Origin: Bacillus norwichensis
GTDB lineage: Bacteria > Bacillota > Bacilli > Bacillales > Bacillaceae_C
Assembly (NCBI RefSeq): GCF_014836955.1
Contig: NZ_JACSPV010000013.1
Span: forward strand, 54,114-108,312
Direction: 5' to 3'
Length of the DNA stretch: 54,199 nt
The notes under the pieces are model-generated. The model saw only the letters and a program-made list of their open reading frames with translations. It was not told the DNA's origin and did not search any database. Positions within the stretch are counted from its first letter, which is position 1; the number at the start of each line of letters is the position of its first letter. The translations under genes and the position numbers were made by a program. Of the stretch, positions 8,913-17,254 are shown one piece after another.

Positions 8913-9272
8913 ATGATGAGCTTAGGATCTCGTTTAAAAAAAGAAAGAGAAAGAAGAAACTGGTCGCAGATTTATGTAGCCGAAAAGATCGGAATAACCA
9001 ATGCAGTCTTATCTAACTACGAGCGGAATTATCGTGATCCTGATACTGAGACCCTAAAGAAACTAGCTCTACTTTATGAAGTGAAAACCGATTATTTACT
9101 TGGCATTACCGATAACCCCATTGCCTATGAAAAAGATGGTACATTTCCAACCATCATTAAGGACCCTGAACTTGAACGATGGCATAAGGAATTGCCGAAA
9201 TCCGATGAAGAGGATTTGCGTAAACTGAGGCAAATGTGGGAGATTATCAAAAGTAAGGGAGACAATGACTAA
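8913..9272 (+). CDS. XRE-family repressor, copy 1 (119 aa)
   Basis: Residues 6-65 are an XRE HTH (LKKERERRNWSQIYVAEKIG...TNAVLSNYERNYRDPDTETL, LLYEVKTDYLLGI), followed by a short variable stretch and a conserved acidic/basic C-terminal helix (DPELERWHKELPKSDEEDLR) likely for oligomerisation, as in SinR-type or ImmR-type repressors. The copy at 12625 is nearly identical over most of its length, and so is the upstream DNA from about 8836. Start is one of two adjacent ATGs after GCGGTGATGT. Target probably includes the flanking dyads. Confidence 0.88.
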   Translation: MMSLGSRLKKERERRNWSQIYVAEKIGITNAVLSNYERNYRDPDTETLKKLALLYEVKTDYLLGITDNPIAYEKDGTFPTIIKDPELERWHKELPKSDEEDLRKLRQMWEIIKSKGDND

Positions 9273-9441
9273 CCGATTTTACCCGAAACAATAAATCCCT
9301 TACGATCGGGGGACAGACGGATCCCTGCCCCAATCCAACGTAAAGGATCCCCTGTTCCACCTTTTAACACACAGCTGTTTGTATACTAAATCATGCTGAT
9401 TTCGTCATTCTCTTGACAATTTTTTTATCATTTTTATCCCA

Positions 9442-10338
9442 TCAACTACTTCTCAATGAGCATTCTCTAGCGTAGTTTTTTTGGCTTTCATCCGTCCTCT
9501 CAAAAACATTATAAATATTCCCTAAGGTAGTAAACCATGCACCATTAGACTCCATATATTGAATAAAACGTTCTAATTCTTTTATAAAATGTGCTCTACC
9601 ACTTGTTTGAGGATGTAATGTTAAGATGAAACAAGCGCCATCTAGCTTACAAGCATAATCATAAGTTGATTTCCATCTTTCAAAAACTTCGTGAACAGAT
9701 CTTAATCCATCTTCTCCATGATCACCCACAAACTCTTGTGTAGGAAAATCATCCAAATACCATGACACTGGTATTTCTAATATTTTACTAGGGGCGCCAT
9801 ATACATTCCCTTTGTTTACATTTACCTGAACTGGACGAATCCAATAAGGGTAAAAATCATTCCCCATTAGACTGCTATCATAATTAAATCCATATTCCTC
9901 TAGTATACCGAGCGTATTCTCACTAAAATCCCACGCAGGGGAACGATAGCCCCTTGGTGTAACACCGATTTTTTGTAATGCTTCTAGGCCCTTTTCCATA
10001 ATAGTTTTTTCTTCATCATAAGTTAATTCCGTTACATTCTCATGAGCGTACCCATGATGACAAATCTCGTGACCTTTAGTAACTACCTCTTTACAAATAT
10101 CGGTATATGTATCGATGGTATGGCCAGGAATACACCAAGACGTTTGTACATGATACTTTTCAAATAATCGGAGCAATCGGGGAGCCCCTACTGCTGCTCC
10201 AAACTCTCCCCTCGACATATAAGCAGGAGAAAAAAGCTTATAGGTTCCCAACCAAACAGAGGCCGCATCGAAATCGCACCCAATATTAACTGCTACACGC
10301 TTTCCTTCGGGCAATCTTAATTTACCAGAAATCTGCAC
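9442..10338 (-). CDS. Polysaccharide deacetylase family (PuuE-like) protein
   Basis: 298 aa from a GTG behind GGGAGG (7-nt spacing); extending to an ATG at 10401 would add 21 unconserved residues. NodB-fold features: the early Asp in VNIGCDFDAASVW, the metal-binding HHGYAHE motif near residue 95, RGYRSPAWDFS near 130, and the late LTLHPQTSGR. This subgroup includes PuuE-type allantoinase-like and N-acyl hydrolases acting on small molecules, not only cell-wall glycans. It is paired with an MFS transporter on the same strand, and the two are bracketed by paralogous repressor genes, so uptake and deacylation of one compound is plausible. Confidence 0.82.
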   Translation of the reverse strand: MQISGKLRLPEGKRVAVNIGCDFDAASVWLGTYKLFSPAYMSRGEFGAAVGAPRLLRLFEKYHVQTSWCIPGHTIDTYTDICKEVVTKGHEICHHGYAHENVTELTYDEEKTIMEKGLEALQKIGVTPRGYRSPAWDFSENTLGILEEYGFNYDSSLMGNDFYPYWIRPVQVNVNKGNVYGAPSKILEIPVSWYLDDFPTQEFVGDHGEDGLRSVHEVFERWKSTYDYACKLDGACFILTLHPQTSGRAHFIKELERFIQYMESNGAWFTTLGNIYNVFERTDESQKNYARECSLRSS

Positions 10339-10770
10339 GAAACATCCTCCCTCGAATAGTTTTGGTCTTCTTTCTGCTGAGAGACAATTTTTTGCCTTCA
10401 TGCCTAGACAAACACCTCAAAAATTAATTGCCTGTCTTTCCCCTGACGATTTTAAATTTTTGTATGGTCAAGCAGTACACCAAAGTACTATAGGCATCAA
10501 TTTACAATTAATTTACTTTTCACGACTTTAAAGGGAATTTAGCAGTAACTATATAAATATTTGATATGGAAAAAATTATGCTCACTTCCCATGTCAGAAA
10601 TTTGTACAGAACTCAGATGCTAATGTTAAAAACGCTTTCAAAATTGATGTCTAAATCAATACAGCAGCCCCTTTTTGGAACCGAACCCTGTTAAAGCCTT
10701 ATATTTTCCTAAAAAGAGGCGCCTTACGGATGACAATATTTTCATGCAACAGAAAGACTTAAAATTCCTC
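10339..10770. other. Gap between deacetylase and MFS gene
   Basis: About 430 bp of AT-rich DNA. I see no intact gene, repeat or strong terminator; a weak promoter for the deacetylase could lie here. Confidence 0.4.
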
Positions 10771-12177
10771 TTACAATCCACCACTTATATTTTTTGTATG
10801 CCGAGATGCACTTGCAGGATCACCCGCAATTTTTGTAAGCTCCAGACCGGTGGTCCTCATCCCTCCAATGAGAATGATAAGACCCGAACTTAGAACAATT
10901 GCTGCCAATACGTATAAAGTGCCTATTCCGCCTATCACGTTTAATAAAGCCACTGTCAAGAAAGGAGCAATAATTCCACCTATTTGACCGCCTCCCTCAG
11001 TGATCGCCACTCCGGTTGTTCTAACACGAGTTGGGAATATCTCTGCCATATAAACATAGCCTGCCGAATTCGCGGCAATCATCATAGAGCACATAAAAGC
11101 GCCTAATATCACCATGAAGTTGCTTGACACAATGGTCATCAGACATAGTGCACCCGCGAACACTACTGTCACACAGAACATAAAATACTTTCTTTCTACC
11201 TTATCGATTAGAATTAAAGCGATTAGAGCACCAACTGGGGTACCCAAATAACCTAAGGCAGTAAAAAGAAGTCCAGAAGAAGCAGTATTACCAGATTCAA
11301 TTAATATTGTTGGTGCATAACTTAGATAAGCATAGGTAGTGATAAGCCAAACTAGCCAAAATGCCAGCGTAATAACGGTTCGTTTCAAATATGGAGGTGA
11401 AAATAAAGTTTTGGTTACGCTTCCACTACTTTCGTCTTCCGGCGGAACTACAGGAACTGGCGGTAATTCCTTACCCGTTTTCATCCTGACTCTTCTTTCC
11501 ATATCAGCTACTAATTTCTCTGCTTCCTCTGCCTTTCCATTTATGATTAACCACCTTGCCGATTCAGGCAGGAAACGCGCTCTCATAAATATCAGAACGA
11601 CGGCAACTAAAGCTCCCAAACCGAAAATAATTCGCCATCCATTCTCCAGATTAATCAACGCTATCGAAATGAAAGGCGTAACGGTTAAACCGGCAGCTCC
11701 CCAAAAATACATTAACTGAAGATATTTCCCTCTACTTTTGGATGGGGAAAATTCCGTAATGATTGTGGATGCTATAGCTATTTCAGCTCCTGTTCCAACC
11801 CCTGTTATAAACCGGAATATAGATAGTGACCATAAGTCCCAGGCAAATGCCGAAAGAAACCCACCTATGGCTACAATTAATACAGTATATAAAAGGGCTT
11901 TTCTACGCCCAACGCGATCTGCAACCAATGATAACAGGTAATCCCCTATCACATATCCAATTAAGTACAAGGTAACTGGATAAGCAGCTTCGGTTGCAGT
12001 TAATTGAAACACTTCAGTTATTTTCGGTAACGTAAAACCGATCACACTAATATCAAAGTATACAAAAAAATACGATAACCCTATGATTAAAAAGGTAAGA
12101 TTACTAAAACCCAATGTAGGTAATCTATCAATTCTTGCATTCAAATCAGCAACCTTTTGACCATAAATAGCACCCAT
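10771..12177 (-). CDS. MFS transporter, metabolite:H+ symporter type
   Basis: 468 aa with 12 predicted transmembrane helices and the central cytoplasmic loop (about residues 210-250). Sugar-porter/AAHS-type signatures are present: GDYLLSLVADRVGRRKAL after TM2, RFITGVGTGAEIAIASTIITEFSP, PESARWLIINGK in the loop, and AEIFPTRVRTTGVAITEGGGQIGG. Such proteins import sugars, aromatic acids or carboxylates with protons. It lies upstream of, and on the same strand as, the deacetylase but 430 bp away, so cotranscription is uncertain. Substrate unknown. Confidence 0.87.
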   Translation of the reverse strand: MGAIYGQKVADLNARIDRLPTLGFSNLTFLIIGLSYFFVYFDISVIGFTLPKITEVFQLTATEAAYPVTLYLIGYVIGDYLLSLVADRVGRRKALLYTVLIVAIGGFLSAFAWDLWSLSIFRFITGVGTGAEIAIASTIITEFSPSKSRGKYLQLMYFWGAAGLTVTPFISIALINLENGWRIIFGLGALVAVVLIFMRARFLPESARWLIINGKAEEAEKLVADMERRVRMKTGKELPPVPVVPPEDESSGSVTKTLFSPPYLKRTVITLAFWLVWLITTYAYLSYAPTILIESGNTASSGLLFTALGYLGTPVGALIALILIDKVERKYFMFCVTVVFAGALCLMTIVSSNFMVILGAFMCSMMIAANSAGYVYMAEIFPTRVRTTGVAITEGGGQIGGIIAPFLTVALLNVIGGIGTLYVLAAIVLSSGLIILIGGMRTTGLELTKIAGDPASASRHTKNISGGL

Positions 12178-12286
12178 ACCTTTGCCCCCTTGTTGAAATA
12201 AATAATTATTGTTTTTTCTAAATATTCATGGTAGAAATTATCCTTAGCACCCTCTATCCATCCTACACCTTAAACACCTACCCTTT

Positions 12287-12562
12287 TTAACTTTACGTTT
12301 ATTTAATTCGCAGATATTCACATAATACAACTAGCTCTGTAAAGAGCTACTCAAATTCAGTGATCACGGGGAACCTATTAAACCCCCTTCACAACTTGTT
12401 TTTTCAGGATAGCCTTAAGCTCATTTTATGTATTTAGCTATTCCTATATTTTAAGTTTTTCAGATATCATCACCGCCCACAAATAAACGTAAAGTTTAAA
12501 TTGATAACTCAATTATATACACAAAGAGTTTAATGTCAAGCCAAAAATAAACTTTTTGTTTA
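12287..12562. promoter_or_regulatory. Second XRE locus: operator-like sites with a decayed divergent gene
   Basis: Three dyads repeat those of the first locus: TTAAC-TTTAC-GTTTA (12287-12301), TAAAC-GTAAA-GTTTA (12484-12498) and TAAAC-TTTTT-GTTTA (12548-12562); the last two are again 64 bp apart. Between the first two, where locus 1 encodes a divergent 65-aa HTH protein, only a minus-strand GGGCGGTGATG start followed by a few codons (MISEKLKI, then stop) remains, suggesting that gene has decayed. Confidence 0.6.
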
Positions 12563-12624
12563 AAATATTTAACATAGCGTTTATTTGATGTAAACTATCT
12601 GTATAATATATGAAACGGTGATGT

Positions 12625-12984
12625 ATGATGAGTTTAGGCTCTCGCTTGAAAAAAGAAAGAGAACGAAGAAACTGGTCGCAGATTTTTGTAGCTGAAAAAA
12701 TTGGAATTACCAACGCGGTCCTGTCAAACTACGAACGGAACTATCGGGATCCTGACACCGAAACCCTAAAAAAATTGGCTCTATTATATGAAGTGACAAC
12801 AGATTATCTATTAGGCATTACTGATAACCCTGCAACTACTAAAGAAGACAATGAATTTCCAATAATCATTAAGGACCCTGAACTTGAGCGTTGGCATAAG
12901 GAATTACCTAAATCCGATGAAGAGGATTTGCGTAAACTGAGGAAAGTGTGGGAAATTATCAACGGAAATGAGGATAACGAATAG
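12625..12984 (+). CDS. XRE-family repressor, copy 2 (119 aa)
   Basis: Paralogue of the protein at 8913: same length, same HTH (residues 6-65, with IFVAEKIG for IYVAEKIG), a divergent linker around residues 75-85, and the same C-terminal DPELERWHKELPKSDEEDLR helix. Homology extends about 75 bp upstream, covering the TAAAC-N5-GTTTA operator, so the whole regulatory unit was duplicated. The pair forms direct repeats around the deacetylase/MFS genes. Its divergent partner has been lost. It could regulate itself, its paralogue, or the intervening cassette. Confidence 0.88.
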   Translation: MMSLGSRLKKERERRNWSQIFVAEKIGITNAVLSNYERNYRDPDTETLKKLALLYEVTTDYLLGITDNPATTKEDNEFPIIIKDPELERWHKELPKSDEEDLRKLRKVWEIINGNEDNE

Positions 12985-13049
12985 CCGATAATATAGAGAA
13001 CATCAGCACTAGAATAAATATATAGGTTGTAGCAAAGTTTTCCTTCTCC

Positions 13050-13290
13050 TGTTGCGCATGTTTGGATTCGGTTCCGTACAATCAAAGATTTTTCGGTCAA
13101 AACGATATAGGCTATAAAAATACTGTCCATGAAACGAAAATACTATCTGAATTTAGGCATATACTGTCCGAATTATGGAAAATACTGCCCAGGATTCAAA
13201 AATACTATCCGTAATCCGGTAATACTGTCCAAAATTCGTAGAATACTATCCGTAATACGAAAATACTGTTCGAAACCTGGAAAACCCTGA
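13050..13290. repeat. 20-nt periodic array (array C) with TGTTGCGCATGTTT block
   Basis: From about 13119, eight units of 19-21 nt carry AATACT(G/A)TCC-type anchors. Just upstream, 13050-13063 reads TGTTGCGCATGTTT followed by GGATTCGGTTCCGTACA and a run of T, matching the block beside arrays D and E. Here the block precedes the array, whereas at D and E it follows it on the same strand. Confidence 0.85.
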
Positions 13291-13410
13291 TGCACCAGTT
13301 TCAAATTCAGCCTATATAGTTATCCTATTTCTCATCAGCCCCTTCCAAAAACATTCATTCTTCTACCAGAGGTCTTCAAAAATCAGTGGCACAAAATGTC
13401 ATTACCTTGA

Positions 13411-13447
13411 AAAACTAGGTTCGCTCAGTACCGAACCTAGTTTTTAT
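13411..13447. terminator. Strong hairpin terminator
   Basis: AAAACTAGGTTCG (13411-13423) pairs with CGAACCTAGTTTT (13432-13444) around an 8-nt loop and continues into TTTATTT. It lies 430 bp past the XRE gene and could stop transcription in either direction. Confidence 0.8.
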
Positions 13448-13557
13448 TTCCGTCTGTTAAATTTTATTTAAGAGCCTGTAAAATTTGTGTAAAAACACTT
13501 TTTATCAAATAATCATGAGGTATGCTATAAGTAACCTTTCCTAGGTTACCAAACACT

Positions 13558-13592
13558 CCCCTGGATATTTCCCCTAATTCCAGGGGCTTTTT
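13558..13592 (+). terminator. Second hairpin terminator
   Basis: CCCCTGGA (13558-13565) pairs with TCCAGGGG (13579-13586), then CTTTTTC. A smaller dyad, GTAACC...GGTTAC, sits at 13531-13549. No gene is seen between this and the previous terminator; a short untranslated transcript is possible. Confidence 0.75.
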
Positions 13593-13826
13593 CTATTTTA
13601 ATCAATGATTGTTTTCAATCCTATCTGCGTTACCAGCTTCTATTTAGCCCCCTCACTGCACACGAATAAGTCTTCGATTTCGTTGATTTGGATCAAGTCG
13701 CTAACATATTCCGCGGGCAATCCTATCTAAATTCGTATGTCACCTTCATAGTCCAGTTTTTTCTACGTATCTAATCATCCTATAAATGCTATTATAGAAA
13801 AAAATAATACAACCGGGAGGAGTTTT

Positions 13827-15248
13827 ATGGATATCTCCAAAATCAATAGCTTCGATTTGCAGGCACATATTGAAGCCCTGAAAAATGAAAATGAGGATCT
13901 TAAGAAAGCCTTTGAATGCTCCTACGATGGTATTTGGATCTGTGATTCTGAGGGAGTGACTCTTAGCATAAACAAGGCGATTGAAAGGATTACGGGCTTA
14001 AAGAAGGAAGAAGTGACAGGAAGAAATATGATAGAACTGGTCGAGAAAGGTATTTTTGATCAAAGTGCCACTTTAAAAGCACTGGAAGATAAAAATACAG
14101 TTACCATCATGCAAAAGGTCATTAGCGGAATTTCAACTATCGTAACGGCTAATCCTATTTTCGATCAAGACGGTAATATCAAAAAAGTCATTTCCAATGT
14201 AAGGGACATCACTGAGTTAATCCAACTAAGAGAACAATTGCAAAAGCTGGAAGAAGAGAAAAATAAATATCAATCAGAGTTAAACAGCTTGCTTCACCAC
14301 ATTGAAGAGGTCAATGATATTGTCCTTAAATCTCCTAATATGAAGCAAGTCATTGAAAAAGTCATGCAGGTTGCCAAATACGACACTACCGCAGTGCTGC
14401 TAGGAGAATCCGGAACAGGAAAAGAGGTCATGGCTCAATTAATTCATGATTCAAGTCCAAGAAAAGAAAAGGGCGAATTCATCCGGGTAAATTGCAGTGC
14501 AATCCCAGCAGAATTACTTGAATCAGAAATGTTCGGTTATGAATCAGGCGCTTTTACAGGAGCAAAAAAATCAGGAAAACCCGGTCTCATTGAACTGGCC
14601 CATGATGGCACTTTATTCCTGGATGAGATTGGAGAATTGCCCTTAAACATTCAAGCGAAATTTCTAAGAGCGATCCAAGAGAAAGAGATTATGAGACTTG
14701 GCGGCGTAACACCAATTAAGGTGAACTTTAGAATTATTGCAGCTACAAACCGTAATTTACATGAAATGGTTGCCAACGGGGCATTTAGAGAAGATTTATT
14801 CTATCGTCTACATGTAGTTCCCGTTACAATCCCTCCTTTGAGAAGCAGAAAAGATGATATACCAAAGCTTATTGAAAGCTTTACGAATACTTTTAACAAA
14901 TACTACCATACAGAAAAATGTTTTTCTCCTGAAGCCATCCGGATGTTAATTGAATATCCGTGGCCTGGAAATGTAAGGGAACTAAAAAACATTGTGGAGA
15001 GAATGTTTGTAACAACTTCCTCAGATACGATCCATCCTGAGGATTTACCGGACTTTTTATTAAGCCATGCAAAGCCTAAAGCGTCGTATAAAAATGGCTC
15101 CCTAAAAGAACAACTGGCCCAATATGAGAAAGAATTATTGCAAAACACTTTAAGAGTAAGTACTACTACTTACGAAGCAGCCTCCTTATTGGGAGTTGAT
15201 CAATCAACTATCGTAAGAAAAATGAAGAAATATCACTTATCAATGTAA
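13827..15248 (+). CDS. PAS-domain sigma-54-dependent transcriptional activator
   Basis: 473 aa. A PAS sensor (about residues 25-128, ending NVRDITELIQL) is joined by a coiled coil (130-155) to the AAA+ domain with Walker A GESGTGKE at 193-200, the sigma-54 contact loop GAFTGA at 241-246, Walker B GTLFLDEIGE, and a Fis-type HTH at the C terminus (ASLLGVDQSTIVRKMKKY). No receiver domain, so it senses a ligand or redox cue directly. Start follows GGGAGGAG. It adjoins a perfect -24/-12 promoter and tandem dyads, so it almost certainly activates the downstream symporter-nitrilase operon, probably sensing that pathway's substrate. Confidence 0.95.
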   Translation: MDISKINSFDLQAHIEALKNENEDLKKAFECSYDGIWICDSEGVTLSINKAIERITGLKKEEVTGRNMIELVEKGIFDQSATLKALEDKNTVTIMQKVISGISTIVTANPIFDQDGNIKKVISNVRDITELIQLREQLQKLEEEKNKYQSELNSLLHHIEEVNDIVLKSPNMKQVIEKVMQVAKYDTTAVLLGESGTGKEVMAQLIHDSSPRKEKGEFIRVNCSAIPAELLESEMFGYESGAFTGAKKSGKPGLIELAHDGTLFLDEIGELPLNIQAKFLRAIQEKEIMRLGGVTPIKVNFRIIAATNRNLHEMVANGAFREDLFYRLHVVPVTIPPLRSRKDDIPKLIESFTNTFNKYYHTEKCFSPEAIRMLIEYPWPGNVRELKNIVERMFVTTSSDTIHPEDLPDFLLSHAKPKASYKNGSLKEQLAQYEKELLQNTLRVSTTTYEAASLLGVDQSTIVRKMKKYHLSM

Positions 15249-15264
15249 TCTTATACAGATTTAA

Positions 15265-15293
15265 TGCAACTCTACATTTAATGCAATGTCGCA
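15265..15293 (+). promoter_or_regulatory. Tandem upstream activator sites for the sigma-54 regulator
   Basis: Two 12-bp imperfect dyads of pattern TGYR-N4-YRCA, TGCAACTCTACA (15265-15276) and TGCAATGTCGCA (15282-15293), lie 17 bp apart and about 125-140 bp upstream of the -24 element, a usual enhancer distance. Binding by the adjacent activator is inference. Confidence 0.6.
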
Positions 15294-15405
15294 TCTTTCT
15301 TTATTTAATAAACTAATCATCAAATTTAAGTTTATTTTTTGAATTTTTAATGTAAAAATGCATCGACAGCTTCTGTAAAAAGCCAATGAAACCAGCTTTT
15401 TTCTT

Positions 15406-15421
15406 TGGCACGATATTTGCT
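15406..15421 (+). promoter_or_regulatory. Sigma-54 (-24/-12) promoter
   Basis: TGGCAC-GATAT-TTGCT matches the consensus TGGCAC-N5-TTGCW exactly. Transcription would begin about 12 nt downstream, leaving a leader of roughly 20 nt with GGAGGTGAG before the ATG at 15453. Confidence 0.93.
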
Positions 15422-15452
15422 TTTTATATAAGGCAAGACTGGAGGTGAGAAA

Positions 15453-15707
15453 ATGAGAAATTCTTTTACTGTGATTATGGTGCTTTGGTTCATATTGGTT
15501 AATGCTTCTCAATTTATCCCTACATTAAACAGGTTAGAACCCTCTGCTTTTGGCATACCGTTTAACTTACTCTGGATATGGTCATTGAACCTTCTGATCT
15601 CGGTCTATTTGATATATTGTGCAATAAAAGTTTGGAAAACCTACGACATTGATGTTAAAAAAGCTCAAGAAGAAGCTATTAATCAGGGATTGGAGGTCGA
15701 AAGATAA
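15453..15707 (+). CDS. Small two-helix membrane protein, symporter-associated (DUF3311-like)
   Basis: 84 aa with two hydrophobic segments (about residues 5-25 and 38-60) and a charged C-terminal tail (KKAQEEAINQGLEVER). Small proteins of this sort often precede sodium:solute symporters in Bacillota and are thought to act as accessory subunits. The first gene of the sigma-54 operon; the stop overlaps the symporter start by one base (TAATG), so the two are translationally coupled. Role inferred from size, topology and position. Confidence 0.75.
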   Translation: MRNSFTVIMVLWFILVNASQFIPTLNRLEPSAFGIPFNLLWIWSLNLLISVYLIYCAIKVWKTYDIDVKKAQEEAINQGLEVER

Positions 15708-17242
15708 TGAGTTTACCAACAATGGTCTTTGTATTTCTAGGTATTTCTATGATTGTATACTTATTTATTTGTTACTTGGGTTATAGAGCAACAGATCAAT
15801 CCTCTATGGATGATTTTTATTTAGGCGGAAGAGATTTAGGACCGATTGTTTTGTTTCTTACTATTGGTGCTTCTTGGTTTAGTATGTGGTTTTTACTTGG
15901 AGCTCCGGGTTCCTTCTTCCTTCACGGCGTCGGCTTTAATTCATTTTTCATCCTAAATATTGTACTCGGTGTATTTATGTTCGTATTCGGGCGCAGAATG
16001 TGGGCACTTGCCAAAGTGTACAATTATGTGACCCCCAGCGATATGTTGGAGCATTACTACAACAGCAAATTTACTCGGCTCATTTCAAGTGTAATCGGAA
16101 TGTATTTATTATTTCCTTATATTGGAATTCAATTATTAGGTGCTGGCGTCGCATTCGAATTGATCGGAAGTTCCTTTTGGCTTGGCGTAGGAAGTATGCT
16201 TGTTCTGGTAACGCTCTATAGTTTAGTCGGCGGAATGAAAGCGGTTGCCTGGACGGATGCTGTACAAGGAGTTTTCTATATGCTGCTCACCTGGGGACTC
16301 GCCTTTTGGATGCTCAGCAAAGGAGTTACTGGCATCGGATCGCTAGGGAACTTGTTCTCAGCCGTCAACGACAACTTCCCGGATTTCCTTAAATACCCTG
16401 GTTCATCTGGATATTTTACTCCTTTAAACTGGTTTGCTTACATCGCTATTTATGTAACAGCAGGAATTGGTCTTCCACATTTATGGACACGTTATTATAT
16501 GGCTAAAGATATGAGTGCATTTAAAGTTGTTCCGCTTGGACATGTCTTGTTTGCAAGTTGGGGATTCGTACCCATTCTCATCGTCGGTATGCTCGGAAAA
16601 TTATTCTTACCGGACATTGAAGTAGTCGACCAAATTTTCCCGGCTATTGTCTTGGAATATTCTCCTGTTCTTGCAGTTGTGTTAATCACAGCCGCTTTTG
16701 CAGCAGCGATGTCGACTGTGGATTCACAATTAATGGCGATGGGGACTATTTTTACAAAAGATATTTGGGAAGCATTCATTAAGAAGGAAAATAGTGAAAA
16801 GACCCTTGTATGGATTGGACGAATCTCTATGGTTATTTTAATGGCGATCTCCGTGGTCTGGACACTCTATGCTGAAGGATCCATTGTAGCTTTATCCATG
16901 ATTGCCTTTACCTGCGGCTCCCTTTTATTTATGCCCCTCTTCGGCGTACTTTTTTACCCTAAAGCTGGAAAGTATGCTGCAAATATCAGTTTGATCGCGG
17001 GCTTTTTAACACTTCTCTTTACAACATATATTGTCCGTGATCCTGGAGGAGTTTATGGCGGCGGGTACGCATTGTTAATACAGGTGATTCTATTCTTTGC
17101 TATCGCTCAAATAGAGAAAAACCACCTGAAAGAAAGAACCATCGCCTATCATAGCATTACTCGAAAATGTATAAATGGTGATTTTCAACCATCGACTAAA
17201 GAAGATTATCACAACACAAAGAATGTAGCTGAATCTCAATAG
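15707..17242 (+). CDS. Sodium:solute symporter family (SSS) permease
   Basis: 511 aa, about 13 transmembrane helices. Family landmarks: DDFYLGGRDLGPIVLFLTIGASWFS near residues 35-60, the YNYVTPSDMLEHYY and LYSLVGGMKAVAWTDAVQG segments (the SSS signature), ITAGIGLPHLWTRYY, and AAFAAAMSTVDSQLMAMGTIF near 330. Uptake is sodium-driven at the membrane. Lying between the small subunit and a nitrilase under one sigma-54 promoter, it probably imports the nitrile or a related carboxylate/amide. Substrate not readable from sequence. Confidence 0.93.
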   Translation: MSLPTMVFVFLGISMIVYLFICYLGYRATDQSSMDDFYLGGRDLGPIVLFLTIGASWFSMWFLLGAPGSFFLHGVGFNSFFILNIVLGVFMFVFGRRMWALAKVYNYVTPSDMLEHYYNSKFTRLISSVIGMYLLFPYIGIQLLGAGVAFELIGSSFWLGVGSMLVLVTLYSLVGGMKAVAWTDAVQGVFYMLLTWGLAFWMLSKGVTGIGSLGNLFSAVNDNFPDFLKYPGSSGYFTPLNWFAYIAIYVTAGIGLPHLWTRYYMAKDMSAFKVVPLGHVLFASWGFVPILIVGMLGKLFLPDIEVVDQIFPAIVLEYSPVLAVVLITAAFAAAMSTVDSQLMAMGTIFTKDIWEAFIKKENSEKTLVWIGRISMVILMAISVVWTLYAEGSIVALSMIAFTCGSLLFMPLFGVLFYPKAGKYAANISLIAGFLTLLFTTYIVRDPGGVYGGGYALLIQVILFFAIAQIEKNHLKERTIAYHSITRKCINGDFQPSTKEDYHNTKNVAESQ

Positions 17243-17254
17243 GAGTGATTAATA

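Noticed and set aside
8554-12984. Prophage immunity region
   Set aside because: XRE genes alone are present; there is no integrase, structural, replication or lysis gene.
13411-13592. Small RNA gene between the two terminators
   Set aside because: Two terminators in a row are suggestive, but no promoter with a recognisable -35/-10 or conserved fold could be seen, so it was not called.
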